DNA of 20,000 nucleotides from a virus: positions 1 through 20,000 of the IMG/VR virus record IMGVR_UViG_3300025687_000448. One strand, written 5' to 3'. Made by a program: the position numbers and the translations under genes. How positions within the stretch are numbered: the stretch's first letter is position 1; every line of letters starts with the position of its first letter. The notes beneath the pieces were generated by a model. The model searched no databases and was not told the origin of the DNA. It worked only from the letters and a program-made list of their open reading frames with translations. Shown here piece by piece: positions 1-10,300 of the stretch.

Positions 1-270
1 AAGGAGAACGTAGAGCTGCTGACGGGGTCCCGTGGCGAACCGGACCGGGCGAGTGCGGCGCTTACACGCTCGACCGTGCGCACTGCCACTCCCCCCACGC
101 AGACGATGCAGCGCGTGTCGGCCCGTGGTTCGGGGGTCAGTATCGGTGGTACGAACGTGCCGGTGCTGGAAGATTACGTGGCACTCACCAACGATGTGCA
201 GAAACTCGCCAATGATGTGGCAAACCTCCGGGCAACTTTGGAGTTGCTGCTGACAGAACTGAAGGGATAG
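1..270 (+). CDS. 3' end of a phage structural-type protein (partial)
   Basis: The frame is open from the first base of the window and ends in TAG at 268-270, so this is the last 89 codons of a gene that begins upstream. The visible part starts KENVELLTGSRGEP, passes through a Ser/Thr/Pro-rich stretch, and ends in a heptad-like helix (DYVALTNDVQKLANDVANL) that looks like a short coiled coil. GTG at 76 or ATG at 106 could serve as internal starts, but neither has a good ribosome binding site and the upstream frame reads as protein, so continuation past the edge is more likely. The next gene starts 3 bases later. Its place at the head of a virion block suggests a structural protein. I do not recognise the family. 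Confidence 0.6.
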   Translation, partial: KENVELLTGSRGEPDRASAALTRSTVRTATPPTQTMQRVSARGSGVSIGGTNVPVLEDYVALTNDVQKLANDVANLRATLELLLTELKG

Positions 271-273
271 ACC

Positions 274-1074
274 ATGGCTCAGAAACGCCCCCAGACCCGC
301 GCGGGTGCGCCCGCCATGCCTCCGATCCTCCAAGCGCTCATGAATAGCGCCGGGCCAACTACTCCGGTAGCCCAGTCCCCCGGGGCCGGGCTTGCGAGCG
401 CCATGCGCGGACCGGCGGCGCAGCCGCAGTCGCAGCCGCAGCGCGGGGCGATGCCCTCGTACCAGATGGGCGGTATGGTTGGCCCCGGCGGTATGCCCCA
501 GCGTCCGGCCGGAATGGCGATGCCCGGTCAGATGCAGACGGCAAACCCTCAACAGGCGCTGCGGCCGGAGAACCTTGAGGCCGAGGCCGAGCGTATTCTG
601 CGGGAGAACCCACAGGGCGTCGAGCAGGTGCGCCAGCAGCTCATGCAGGCAATCCAGCAGGGGCAGTTCACGCTGGAGGACCTCCGTGTGGGCGTGCAGA
701 TGGCCCGCGCCGCCCTGCGCAATCCGGACATGTACCCCCAACTCCGGGCGCTTGCCATCGAGCGGGGCATGGCGACCCCGGACAGCCTGAGCCCGGGCTA
801 TGACCCCGCGTTCCTGTTCCTCATCATCCTCGGCGGTGAGGCTGTGCTGCGTGGTCAGGGTGGTGCGCCGGCACAGGCGCCGGGCGTACGCCCGCCGATG
901 CGCGAAGGTGGCCCGCTGCCCGAGAAGAGCTCGAACCCGGACGGGTCGATCCCGATCAATGCACACGAGGGGGAGTATGTGATCCCCAAGCACGTCGTCC
1001 GGGCCAAGGGGACGGAGTTTTTCGACAAGCTGCTGGCGCAGTACAGTGAGAGTGATGACAGTAAAAAAGGCTGA
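274..1074 (+). CDS. Phage virion-associated protein with EGEYVIP C-terminal motif
   Basis: This 266-residue protein starts at ATG 274, 3 bases after the preceding stop, with AAGGGA as a likely ribosome binding site. The first 100 residues are low in complexity, rich in Pro, Gln, Gly and Met. Residues about 100-165 are helical and charged. The C-terminal 44 residues carry DGSIPINAHEGEYVIPKHVV followed by RAKGTEFFDKLL. To my knowledge this 'EGEYVIP...G..FFD' signature recurs at the end of phage proteins encoded among tail and internal virion genes, but its function is not established. No enzyme motif is visible. The gene overlaps the next one by about 20 bases, which suggests coupled translation. 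A structural or assembly role is inferred from position. Confidence 0.7.
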   Translation: MAQKRPQTRAGAPAMPPILQALMNSAGPTTPVAQSPGAGLASAMRGPAAQPQSQPQRGAMPSYQMGGMVGPGGMPQRPAGMAMPGQMQTANPQQALRPENLEAEAERILRENPQGVEQVRQQLMQAIQQGQFTLEDLRVGVQMARAALRNPDMYPQLRALAIERGMATPDSLSPGYDPAFLFLIILGGEAVLRGQGGAPAQAPGVRPPMREGGPLPEKSSNPDGSIPINAHEGEYVIPKHVVRAKGTEFFDKLLAQYSESDDSKKG

Positions 1075-1510
1075 GCTTACCTGCGAGCTGCTGGAGCATG
1101 AGCGTGTTGAGGCTCTGTGGCCGCAGCTGCGCCCGCTCTACCAAGCGTCGTATGACAGCTGCGAGATTACGGCGGGGGTGTGCGAGGCCGATGACATACT
1201 GGATCTATCGGCGGCTGAGCAGTGCCACGTCTTCGGGTTCTTTGCGGATGGAGAGTTGAGGTTGACCATGGCGATCCAGATATTCCCCGTACCGCGGCGG
1301 AAGATAGCCTTCATCCTTGGTATGGGCGGGCGCAATATGCGGGCGTTTCTGTATCACTACCTGCCGCATATCTTTAGCTGGCTTCGCGCCAATGGTGTGG
1401 TATCATTGTATACCGAGACGAATGATCGTAATGCTGCGATCTACATGAGGAAGTTCATGGCGCCGTTCGGAAAGCCGCAATCGGCCGTGAAGCTCGGGCT
1501 GGATTTGTAG
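1055..1510 (+). CDS. Putative GNAT-like phage protein
   Basis: A 151-residue protein if the ATG at 1055 is used. An in-frame GTG at 1046 would add three residues, but GTGAGAG just before 1055 looks like the better ribosome binding site. The fold pattern resembles small GNAT-like proteins of phages: an N-terminal segment with LWPQLRPLYQ, then paired strands (CHVFGFFADGELRLTMAI and RKIAFILGMGG), a helix with HYLPHIFSWLRANG, and a late strand with VVSLYTETNDRNAAIYMRKF. The last pattern resembles the C-terminal half of acetyltransferase domains. The classical acetyl-CoA loop (R/Q-x-x-G-x-G/A) is not clear, so catalysis is doubtful. Similar small proteins sit before the internal virion genes in podovirus-like genomes, which fits here. 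The family call is inference. Confidence 0.5.
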   Translation: MTVKKAELTCELLEHERVEALWPQLRPLYQASYDSCEITAGVCEADDILDLSAAEQCHVFGFFADGELRLTMAIQIFPVPRRKIAFILGMGGRNMRAFLYHYLPHIFSWLRANGVVSLYTETNDRNAAIYMRKFMAPFGKPQSAVKLGLDL

Positions 1511-1519
1511 GAGATCACT

Positions 1520-2476
1520 ATGCCTCAGTTTGCTGCTATCGGTGGGGCCCTACTGGCCGGTAAGTTCGCCGCCCCCGCTCTTGTGGCGGCGCTCGGTGCC
1601 TCGGGCAGTGCCTTCGCCACTGCTGCGATCACGACCGCAACGACCGCGCTCGCCGGTGGTCTTGGCTCCGTACTGGCTGGCGGAGAGTTCGGACAGGGTG
1701 CTCTGATTGGCGGGACTCTTGGACTCGCCAGTTCGGCGGCACCCATGCTGGGCGCATCGACGACCGCGGCTGGCGAAGCTGCCGCGGCGACTGCGGCTGG
1801 CGAAGCCGCTGCGACGACCGCGGCTGGCGAAGCCGCTGCTGGCCTGACGACGGCAGGCAAGGCAGCCGCAACGACGGCGGGTGAGGTAGCCGCAACGACG
1901 GCGGGTGAGGTGGCGAAGAAGGGACTAATCGATACGGCTATCGCCTCGCTCTCTGACCCTGCTGCGCTCACCCAGCTGGCTATAACGGTCTTCGGTGCGC
2001 CGCCCCAGTCGTTGACTGCACAGGAAGAGGCCCTGCTTGCAGAGTTGCAGCAGACGGCTGCCACCAACGAGCAACTGTTCGAGACGAAGGTGGCCGAGGC
2101 AGAGTCGCTGATGCAGATGGCGGAGCAGCAAGCCCCCCGCCCGGAGCAAGCCTACGCGCAGACCAAGATTGCCGCGGAGCGGCAGCTGGCAGAACAGACC
2201 CGTGGTATGGGTGGTGAGGAGGCTGCATTCGCCCAGCGGCGCTCCGGAATCCGCAGCGCACAGGCCGGTGCGACAGCAGCGGCAGCCGAGGAGGCCCGCG
2301 GACGGCAAACCCAGACCCAACTCATGCAAGCAGGGCTGGCGGCCCTGCCGAGTGCGGCACCCACGGGGTATGCGGGCCTCGCCATGCCGACATACGAGGC
2401 GCTACAAGAGCGACAGTATTCGTTCTACGATGATCTGGCCGAGACGGCCGGCGATATTTTCGGAAGTATCGCCTGA
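1520..2476 (+). CDS. Ala/Gly-rich virion protein with internal repeats (possible internal core protein)
   Basis: This 318-residue protein starts at ATG 1520 behind a clear AGGAG. Residues 1-75 are hydrophobic and rich in Gly and Ala, with short segments that could insert in a membrane. Residues about 81-134 are repeats of the type TTAAGEAAA, then TTAGEVAA. Residues about 165-280 are Gln/Glu/Ala-rich and strongly helical, probably coiled coil. The C-terminus (YSFYDDLAETAGDIFGSIA) lies in the 117-bp sequence that is duplicated immediately downstream. A small, Ala-rich helical protein just before two larger ones matches the layout of the T7 internal core proteins gp14-gp15-gp16, but there is no motif to prove it. 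Alternative: another minor virion or tail protein. Confidence 0.6.
   Translation: MPQFAAIGGALLAGKFAAPALVAALGASGSAFATAAITTATTALAGGLGSVLAGGEFGQGALIGGTLGLASSAAPMLGASTTAAGEAAAATAAGEAAATTAAGEAAAGLTTAGKAAATTAGEVAATTAGEVAKKGLIDTAIASLSDPAALTQLAITVFGAPPQSLTAQEEALLAELQQTAATNEQLFETKVAEAESLMQMAEQQAPRPEQAYAQTKIAAERQLAEQTRGMGGEEAAFAQRRSGIRSAQAGATAAAAEEARGRQTQTQLMQAGLAALPSAAPTGYAGLAMPTYEALQERQYSFYDDLAETAGDIFGSIA
1760..1920 (+). repeat. Degenerate tandem coding repeat (27- then 24-bp units)
   Basis: Inside the Ala-rich gene, three units of about 27 bases encode TTAAGEAAA-like nonapeptides. After a spacer, about three units of 24-27 bases encode TTAGEVAA-like repeats. The last two 24-base units (acgacggcgggtgaggt core) are nearly identical, which points to recent slippage or unequal exchange. 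All units keep the reading frame. Confidence 0.75.
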
Positions 2477-2649
2477 CAGGAGTGAACCCATGGCCGTGAC
2501 CTACACAGCACCCGGGACCTACGTCCTCGGCGGTATTCGTTCTACGATGATCTGGCCGAGACGGCCGGCGATATTTTCGGAAGTATCGCCTGACAGGAGT
2601 GAACCCATGGCCGTGACCTACACAGCACCCGGGACCTACGTCCTCGGCG
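2416..2649 (+). repeat. Perfect 117-bp tandem duplication across a gene junction
   Basis: Bases 2416-2532 and 2533-2649 are identical as read base by base, and the first five bases (gtatt) recur at 2650-2654. Each unit holds the last 61 bases of the Ala-rich gene including its stop, a 13-base gap with CAGGAG, and the first 43 bases of the following gene. Because 117 is 39 codons, the downstream gene stays open through both copies and has two equivalent starts, at 2490 and 2607. The identity implies a very recent event or an assembly error. Confidence 0.95.
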
Positions 2650-4370
2650 GTATTTCTGCACCTAGCCGTGGAACAGGGCAGGCCTTCCGCGCCGGACTTA
2701 CTACTGCCCAGCAGCGCCGCGAGCGCGAGCAAGCCATGCAGCTCCGGGCATCGGCCGAGCAGCGGGCTAAGGAACAGTTCGAGATGGCCAAGGCCGACCG
2801 GGCGCGCGCTGCGGCTCAGGCGGCACGGATACAACAGGCGCAAGCAGAGTTTGCGCGTAATAATAGGCCAACGGGCCTGACAATACCCGATATCGCTTCG
2901 ACGTCAGCGCCGCCCCTCGCCGGTATGCGGCTACCTGCTGGGCCAACTGCACCTTCTGCAGTTTCGCCTTCGCTACCTAGTGTCGACACTACTCCACCGC
3001 CCCCGCCTGCAGAGGTTCCGCTGTCCATGGGGATGACACCAGCGGGTACTGCAGGTGGTGTACAAGTTGCAGGTTTGAGTGGGCCGGAAGCCTTTCGTAT
3101 GGCGTTTGAGGCAGACCCCGAGTTGTTCGGTGTGCAGGTCGCAGATGTTAGCGGCACGAGCATACCCCCCGCTGGTATGACGCCCCTAGAAGAAGCAATC
3201 CGCCTGATTGTCGACAATTCGACGCTATCTCGGGAGGATGTACAGGCGCTATTGGATCAAGGTGTAGACCTGCGCTATTTACTAGCCCAGCTTCCGCCGG
3301 GCACCGTGCCTAGCGTTGATGCACAGCGGGTTCTGGGGAGTCCCTCGGGGGCGGCGGAGGCCGAGATCGAGCGTATTACCCCCAGATCAACGCCAATCGG
3401 TACACCTCTATACGAACAACTCGTTAGCCTGCTACCACCCAGTCCCGAGGTTGCAGGGGAAGAGACTGATACTACCCAAGGTCCTATGGTCGAGGCACCG
3501 ACGCAACCGGCTGCACCTGATGTGGGCACGGCACTAACGCAGCTGACAACGCCCACCATAGATGTTCCACCCACAGGACTCTCTGGGGTAACCATGGCAC
3601 CTTCAGCGGCGGAGGATGTAAACGCTATTGCCGCACAGACCGGTGGCGACATATCTGAGTTCTACTTACGTAACCCAGCGTCTATCTTCACGACAGCAGA
3701 TAATGCCTATCGGGACATCCAACGGTGGGAGGGGCTGATACGGTATTACCAACAGATCGGTGACCTTCAGGGCGTGGTGCAGGCTGAAATCGGTCTGGGT
3801 CAAGCGCGGCAGGCTTTCAGCGACATGTCGGGTCAACTTGCACTCGCCGGGGTGCAGCTGGATAACTACGGACCTCTGCAGCTTCATCTCCAACAAGTAT
3901 ATCCCGACGGCACTGTTGAAGTTCGTCCGTACACGGACAACACCGTTGAGATATTTGTGGATGGGGACTCTATTCGGCGCAACAACAAAAACGACCTACT
4001 TGCGGCTCTGGCGAGCGCTTTCAATGAAGAGTATCGCGCCGGCCAAGCAGCGCTTTCGGCACAAGCCGCGGAGCTTAGGAGCCTGCTTATTGAGCAGGAG
4101 CTCGAAACCAGAGGCGCCATCGCACTCGAAAGCATCCAGCAGCAGGGCAGGCTCGATCTGAAACTGTTGGAAGCAGAGCTGGCTAGGCTGGAGAACGAAG
4201 GCGAAGTTACGCTGAAGAAGATCGATGACCCAACCGGGCTGCAAAGACCTATCTTTGAATACCGCGCTGGAGACGGACCGCCGCGCTACATCACGTTCCG
4301 TGAGGTCCGCGACGCTGAGGGCGCTTCGTTGCTGCAGTACGATTTCGTCCCATTACCCGACAGCGAGTGA
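2490..4370 (+). CDS. Coiled-coil virion protein, possible internal/ejection protein
   Basis: From ATG 2490 the protein has 626 residues. From ATG 2607, which has the same ribosome binding site (CAGGAGTG), it has 587. The 2607 start is probably the original one: the extra 39 residues come from the tandem duplication and consist of MAVTYTAPGTYVLGGI plus an out-of-frame reading of the previous gene's end. After this come a charged helical segment (QQRREREQAMQLRASAEQRA), a long Pro/Ala/Thr-rich linker (with PPPPPAEVPL), a more ordered region from about ASIFTTADNAYRDIQRW, and a C-terminal coiled coil (IEQELETRGAIALESIQQQG). No catalytic motif was found. Its place between an Ala-rich protein and a giant suggests an internal virion protein similar in role to T7 gp15; this is inference. 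It ends 8 bases before the giant gene. Confidence 0.65.
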   Translation: MAVTYTAPGTYVLGGIRSTMIWPRRPAIFSEVSPDRSEPMAVTYTAPGTYVLGGISAPSRGTGQAFRAGLTTAQQRREREQAMQLRASAEQRAKEQFEMAKADRARAAAQAARIQQAQAEFARNNRPTGLTIPDIASTSAPPLAGMRLPAGPTAPSAVSPSLPSVDTTPPPPPAEVPLSMGMTPAGTAGGVQVAGLSGPEAFRMAFEADPELFGVQVADVSGTSIPPAGMTPLEEAIRLIVDNSTLSREDVQALLDQGVDLRYLLAQLPPGTVPSVDAQRVLGSPSGAAEAEIERITPRSTPIGTPLYEQLVSLLPPSPEVAGEETDTTQGPMVEAPTQPAAPDVGTALTQLTTPTIDVPPTGLSGVTMAPSAAEDVNAIAAQTGGDISEFYLRNPASIFTTADNAYRDIQRWEGLIRYYQQIGDLQGVVQAEIGLGQARQAFSDMSGQLALAGVQLDNYGPLQLHLQQVYPDGTVEVRPYTDNTVEIFVDGDSIRRNNKNDLLAALASAFNEEYRAGQAALSAQAAELRSLLIEQELETRGAIALESIQQQGRLDLKLLEAELARLENEGEVTLKKIDDPTGLQRPIFEYRAGDGPPRYITFREVRDAEGASLLQYDFVPLPDSE

Positions 4371-4378
4371 GGTGAGAG

Positions 4379-7300
4379 ATGGCTGATCCAATCCTTCGAG
4401 TCGGCACTACGCCCTACTCGGCGATGGACCCTCGCCCCGACTTTGCCCGTACGGACTTGCAGTCGGCGGCGGGGCTGGGTGCGTTCGGCCCTTCACCAAC
4501 CAGAGTTACGTTAGCAGATATAGAAGTCGAGCAACAGCAAGCTCTTGACCGTATCGCAGGACTAGGGGTGGATGCCGCCCCCCGGCTACGCCCCCCGCCC
4601 GAAGCAAGTAAGCAGATGGTCCCCGGGCCGGGTATCTATTACAGCCCCGGACTAGATCGGTTCGCTGTCGGTGACATCGAGTTCGGACGCCAAGACTATG
4701 ATATAGCGCTACAAGCGGCCCCGCTTGCGGGTCGGCGGACGGGCAGACCGACTACGCCGGGGGACTGGCAAGAGATCAGCCCATCGCGGTTTGGGGAGTA
4801 CATCGCCTCCATCTCCGAAGGCCGTGGATTCTTCGGCAACGTGGGCATGGGTTTCCGCGACGTAGGTGAAGGCGTCGTGGGCGGTGTCGGGCGTGGCCTC
4901 CAGATGCTGGGGGCCGAAGGCGCTGGTCAGGCGCTGGTCGGTGTCGGTGAGTTCCTCGGCCCGAGTGCCGCCGACGAGGCGCGGGACGCGGCCATCCGTG
5001 AGCGGCAGGGGCTGCTCGGCCAGATCGGCACCGCCGCGGCGCGCTCGATCCCCACGCTGGGCCTCGCCATTGCGGGCGGTGTCGGGGGCGGTGCCCTTTT
5101 CGCCGGTGGTCTTCGCGCGGCAGCCGCGGGCGGGGCCGTGGCCCGGGCGGGTCAGCTGGCCGGTGTATCTGCAACGATCTTCCCGATGGAGGTCCAGTCC
5201 TCCTACACCGCGGCGCAGCAGGGCGGGTACGACGTCAACGACCTCGAAGTCCAGTCGGATATCTGGGCGACGGCGGCAATCAAGACGCTGGCCCAGACCC
5301 TGCCGGAGGCGTTCCTCGCCGGGGCCTTCAGCCGCGCGTTCGGCACGGCCTTGCGTGACGCCAGCAGGCGCACAATCCTCAACACAGCTGGTCCCATCGT
5401 GGGTGTCGGCTCCGCCGAAGCTGTTGCAGAGACCTTCGCTACGCTGGCTGACCGGGTGATGTTCGACCCCGAGCTGCGGGCGGAGTTCAACGAGCGCGAC
5501 TGGGCCGCGCTGGCCCCGCTGATCGTTGACAAGTACGGCGAGGAGGGCCTCGTCGCCGCGGGCGCAGGCTTCCTGCTGGGCGGCGGCTTCCGCGCTGCCA
5601 TCATGCCGTTCGAGGGTGGGCGCACACCGCCGCCTCAGCGCAACCTTGACACCGACGAACCGGTCGATGTGCTCAGCGGTGCCACGCTGGGTCCGCAGGC
5701 TACGGAAGAACGGCTCGCCCTACCCTTCTACCCGGAAGGTGAGCCTGTAGGGACACAACCGGCCGGCCTTCTACCCCCACCGCCAGCAGCGTTGCCCGCG
5801 CCGGACCGTAGTGCTGCAGCAGCGCCCGACGTTATCGTCCCACCTGCACCTCCTGCACCTCCTGCACTTCCTGCACCTCCTGCACCTCCTGCACCTCCTG
5901 CACCTCCTGCACCTCCTGCACCTCCTGCGCCTGCTGCACCGCCGCTGCAACTTACGCCCCAACAGCAGGTGAATATCCAAGAAACACGCGCCGCCGAGCG
6001 GCAGGCCGCCGTCGCTGAGCAGAACAGACAACTTGATATTGCGCAGACCGCGCAGATTGCACAGGCACGGCGGGAGCGTGACCTCCTCCGGCAGAGGAAT
6101 GCCGAGCTTGCTGCGCGCCGTGGTGCCGCTGCCGATGCCGATGTGGAAGCCCAAGCGGCACAGGCGTCGGCCGCGCGCCGCCTTGCAAGTGCTGCGCGGC
6201 AAGAGACGGCAGCAGCACAAGGTGCTGCTGCCGACGCAAGGATCGAGGAGGCGCTGGCCACTCAGGGTACTCCAGCGGCTAGGATTCTATATGGCAACCT
6301 GATCCGCGCTGAGCGGCGGGTTGCGGCCGCCGACGAGGCCTTCCGCGCGGCAAGGACTTCTGGGGACCCCGTCCGGATACAACAGGCTGGTGCTGAGCTC
6401 GTAGCCGCGCAGGCAGCGTTGGCTAGGCTGCGGGCGCGTAACGAAGAGGGTGTATTGCCGGAACCACCGGTACGCGGCGAGCCTGAGGCTGCGCCGAGAC
6501 CAAGACCGGAACCGAGACCGAGACCGGAACCGGAACCGGAACCGGAACCGGTTCGCGCACGGCGTCAGCGTGCTGAGCCACCGACGATCATCGAGCCTGA
6601 GGCTGCGCCCGCGCCTGAGCCAGAAGTAGAGGCCACGCTTAAAGAAAAGGCCCAGCAATGGGACCGTGCAAACCGTAACCGGCGCAGCGAGGAGTGGTTC
6701 AGTAGCGGTGTTGCAGAGTCCAACACGGCGTTCAATGCCGTGGAAGGTGCGGGCGCTACAATCCCGGCGCATGGTATGGCTAAGGTTGCTACGCTATCCA
6801 AGGGTGTCGAAGACCTACTGAGTATGTTGCGTGGGAACATCCGCCCGGGCTTATACACCGACGCGCTCACTAACCCGATGCGCGGCACGGGCAGCGTGAC
6901 AGGCACTCCCGGCGGCACCGCGTACCGCGATGGTCCGTTTATTATTACCTTCCGTAGAGGGCTAAGCGGTAGCCCCACCTCTGCTGATATTACCGGTGTG
7001 CTGGTCAATCCTGCGAACGCAGAGATTATCCCCGAGTTGCGGGCGCTGTTCCCGAACCTAGCCATTGAATCCTACTTGGACGTAGGCAAATTACCTGATC
7101 TGCAAGGCACGCCCACACCACCGACTCCCCCCAAGCGAGGCGATCTTGCCGCACAAGCGCAGGCAGCAGCGCGGGGTGCGGCCATAAGGAAGGCCGTAAA
7201 GACCGGTAAGGCGCAGCCTGTATCGACCCGTGGTAAGAAAGATGCAGATGGATTAACGGTCCACGAAGTCGCCACCCCGGACGGTGAGATTGTGCGTATT

Positions 7301-10300
7301 GCCCGGATGTATGGTGCGGGTGATCTGTTCGGTTGGCATAATCTGGATGCTATGGATGCCGGGTCGCTGACGACCTACCTCGGCGATACCAAAGAACAAG
7401 CCCTTGAGGCGTTGACGCGGGACACTACACCTCCCACGCCGCCCAAAGGGGCCGCACCTAAGGGAGGAGAACCAGATGCCGTTCGTAAGCAAGGCCCAAA
7501 GGAGGGCACTCTACGCAAAGGATCCAAAACTAGCCCGAGAGTTCGAGGCAAAGACACCAAAGGGCAAGAAGCTGCCCGAGCGCGTGAAGCCGAAGCGGAA
7601 GAAGTCCAAGTCGTAGCGCCTGCTCCGCGCACACTTGCCGAGCGCGTGGACGCCCTGACCGATGAGCAACTCCTTACCGTGCAACGGCGGCTTGCTGCTA
7701 CTGGGGAGCCCGACATCGACGCTGCCATCGAGACTAACCCGGATGCAGTAGAGGCAGCCATCGACCTCGCCGCACCTCGTGCTGCGCCTCGGCGTACTCA
7801 GGAGCAACTCGAAGCTGACCGCGAACGTGGAGAGGCTGCACGGGAGGCAGCTCAGCAGCGCACAGAGATTGAAGCCGCAGCACGGCGTGAAGCTGAAGCT
7901 GTACCGGAGACCGTGATCGACGAGACAGCCGATCTTGCCCCCCAGCTGTGGGATGCTATCCGTGGTAGCCGCGTCGACCGCAACGACCTACCTACGTTCG
8001 ACGATCTCCCCGAAACCCAGCAGGACGCGTGGATCAAGGCTGTCGAGGATGGCAAATTCGCCTCGAACAAATCAAACCCCCCGCCACCCGAAGCGTTTGC
8101 CAAGTGGCGCGAGGCCGGCCTGCGGATTGCACCCGACGAAGACCCGGCGCGGACATTCACGAATCTGGTGGACGCTGCTGCAGAAACGCAGCGCGACACA
8201 GGTGATCTCACAGATGCCTTCGACAACATCCAAGATGCAGAGGACAAACTTCGCGGGGCGAAGAATCGGAAGTCCATGAGCCAAGAGGAGGTCGATGCCG
8301 GGGTCGATCTACTGACAATGGCCAACGACCCCGAGATGCCCGTGGAGGTGCGCGACCTCGCGACCCAGTCGCTTGAGGCACAGGTAAACCCGGCGCAGTA
8401 TGCCGAACTCACCGCGATTTACCAACGCCGGTCCGAACTGGAGCGGCTCAATGGCGGCAAGGTGGACCCGGTCGCGCAGGCATCGGCTGAGCTGGCCGAC
8501 ATCATCACCAAGTATAACGCCGACCCGCTGAACACGACGCTCAACGAGAGCCGGTTCGTCTCGCTGATGCGCACGATCAGCAAAGGCGGGCGCGAGAACA
8601 CGCAGGCTGCGCAACTTCTGGATTACGCCCGCAGCACCACCGACCTGCGGCCCAACATGAAGGCCCGTAAAATCACACCGCGCCCCCGTGGGCTGGCTGC
8701 AGCCACGTCGCTAGAGAACTACAACACGCTGGAGGGTATGGTTTACCCAGATGGCAAAACCGTACGTCCGATGCCTATCGGCAAACTCCGCATGGCGGTC
8801 GGTACGTTCGTCCGTGGACTGAAGGTAAGGCCGAAGACCCACATCTTCGCCAACCAAGCCGACCTCAAGCGCAAAGACCCTGCGCTGTACGAGCGCGCCG
8901 CGGCTGCGCGTCCGCAAGGCGACTTCGACACCGTGGCAGCCTCCGGTTACTTCTTCGGCGGCAACGACATCATCATCTTCTCGGACCGCATCGCCAACTC
9001 CGGCCACCTCAACACCGTCATGGCGCACGAAACCATGGGCCACTTCGGCCTGCGCGCCATCATCGGGGAAGCGAAGTTCAACCAGACCATGGAAGGGCTG
9101 TACAACCGTAGCCCGCGTGAAACCAAAGAGCTGATCGACCGTGCCATGGCTGCCCGTGGTCTGTCCCGGGCCGAGGCTACTGAGGAGTACCTGTCTGACT
9201 ACGCTGCGCGGATCGAGATGAGCACACTCCGCCGGTGGTGGGCGGCGATCAAGGATGCACTGAACAAGCTGGGCCTACGCTTCAACGACGACGATGCTCG
9301 CTACCTCATGGCGCAGGCCCGCCGGTACGTGAAGAACGGCGACACCTCCTCGTTCTTCGATGCGCACGTGATGGCGCTGCAGAACCACGCTATGGCCAAC
9401 GGCTCGGTACCAAACGGGACTGGCCGGTTCTCGCACGCCAACCAGTCCACAGACCTGTTCGGCGTACTCACAGCCGTGGAGAGCCCGGACTTCACTAGGC
9501 CGCGTACGTTTGATGACGCGCTCGACGGGCTGGATGGCGCACTGGGCGTGGCCAAGCGCCTGACTGGTGATGCCACCGACATCTTTGACGCAGTGAAGAA
9601 GTCCGTGTTCTCTCCCACCGTGTGGCGTGGCATCCGCAACGAGGGTTTCCAAGAGGGTATCCGGCTCCTCAAGAAGCGGTATGACATTGCTCGCCGGGAG
9701 ATCGCAGAAGCTGAGCGAACCCGCAGCCGCGCCCTAAACCCCCAAATAGAAATCGGTGGCCTCAAGTTCGGGGCCGGTCTGGACGCCCAAGGGCGTGAGC
9801 GGGCTGGCTTCGCGATGAAGATAAACCGTATCGGGCACTCGTTCCGGTACAGACCGAAACGCAATCCCCCCAGCATATTCGTCTACAACCCGACGACCGA
9901 CACATATCAGCTGCAATCGGACACGCTGACCAAGCTCAAGCAGTCCGGTCGGTATACACGGGAACAATTCGCAGAGGGTATTACTCTTCGCTACGAGACC
10001 ACCGAGAACATGACGGAAGCAGAACGCACGCGCCTGCGCGCCGAGCGCGATGCGGAGCTGGCCAAGATACCGGAGGACAATAAGCCTGCACGCAAACGCG
10101 TGGAGCGTAAGTACGAAGCCCTTATAAACGACAACTCGTATACGGTTGTGCGGACGCGCAAGGTCAAGCATACGTTTACCGACAAGGAGTGGGAGGCGTT
10201 CAACCAAGAGCTGGATTCCATCGCCGCCATCACTGTCAGGTGGTTGCAGAGCCACCTGACGCGGTACAACCAAGAGACCACCAGCACGTACCGCAAGATT

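Noticed and set aside
32-253. Frame of 73 codons at the left edge
   Set aside because: Arg/Cys-rich with no good start; the other frame reads as protein from base 1 to 270 and abuts the next gene.
2169-2489. Upstream extension of the coiled-coil protein to a start at 2169
   Set aside because: It overlaps over 300 bases of the Ala-rich gene, reads as Arg/Pro-rich noise, and clear ribosome binding sites and ATGs exist at 2490 and 2607.
5841-5940. Regular repeat as a possible CRISPR array
   Set aside because: Nine-base units without spacers inside an open reading frame; it is a PAP linker.
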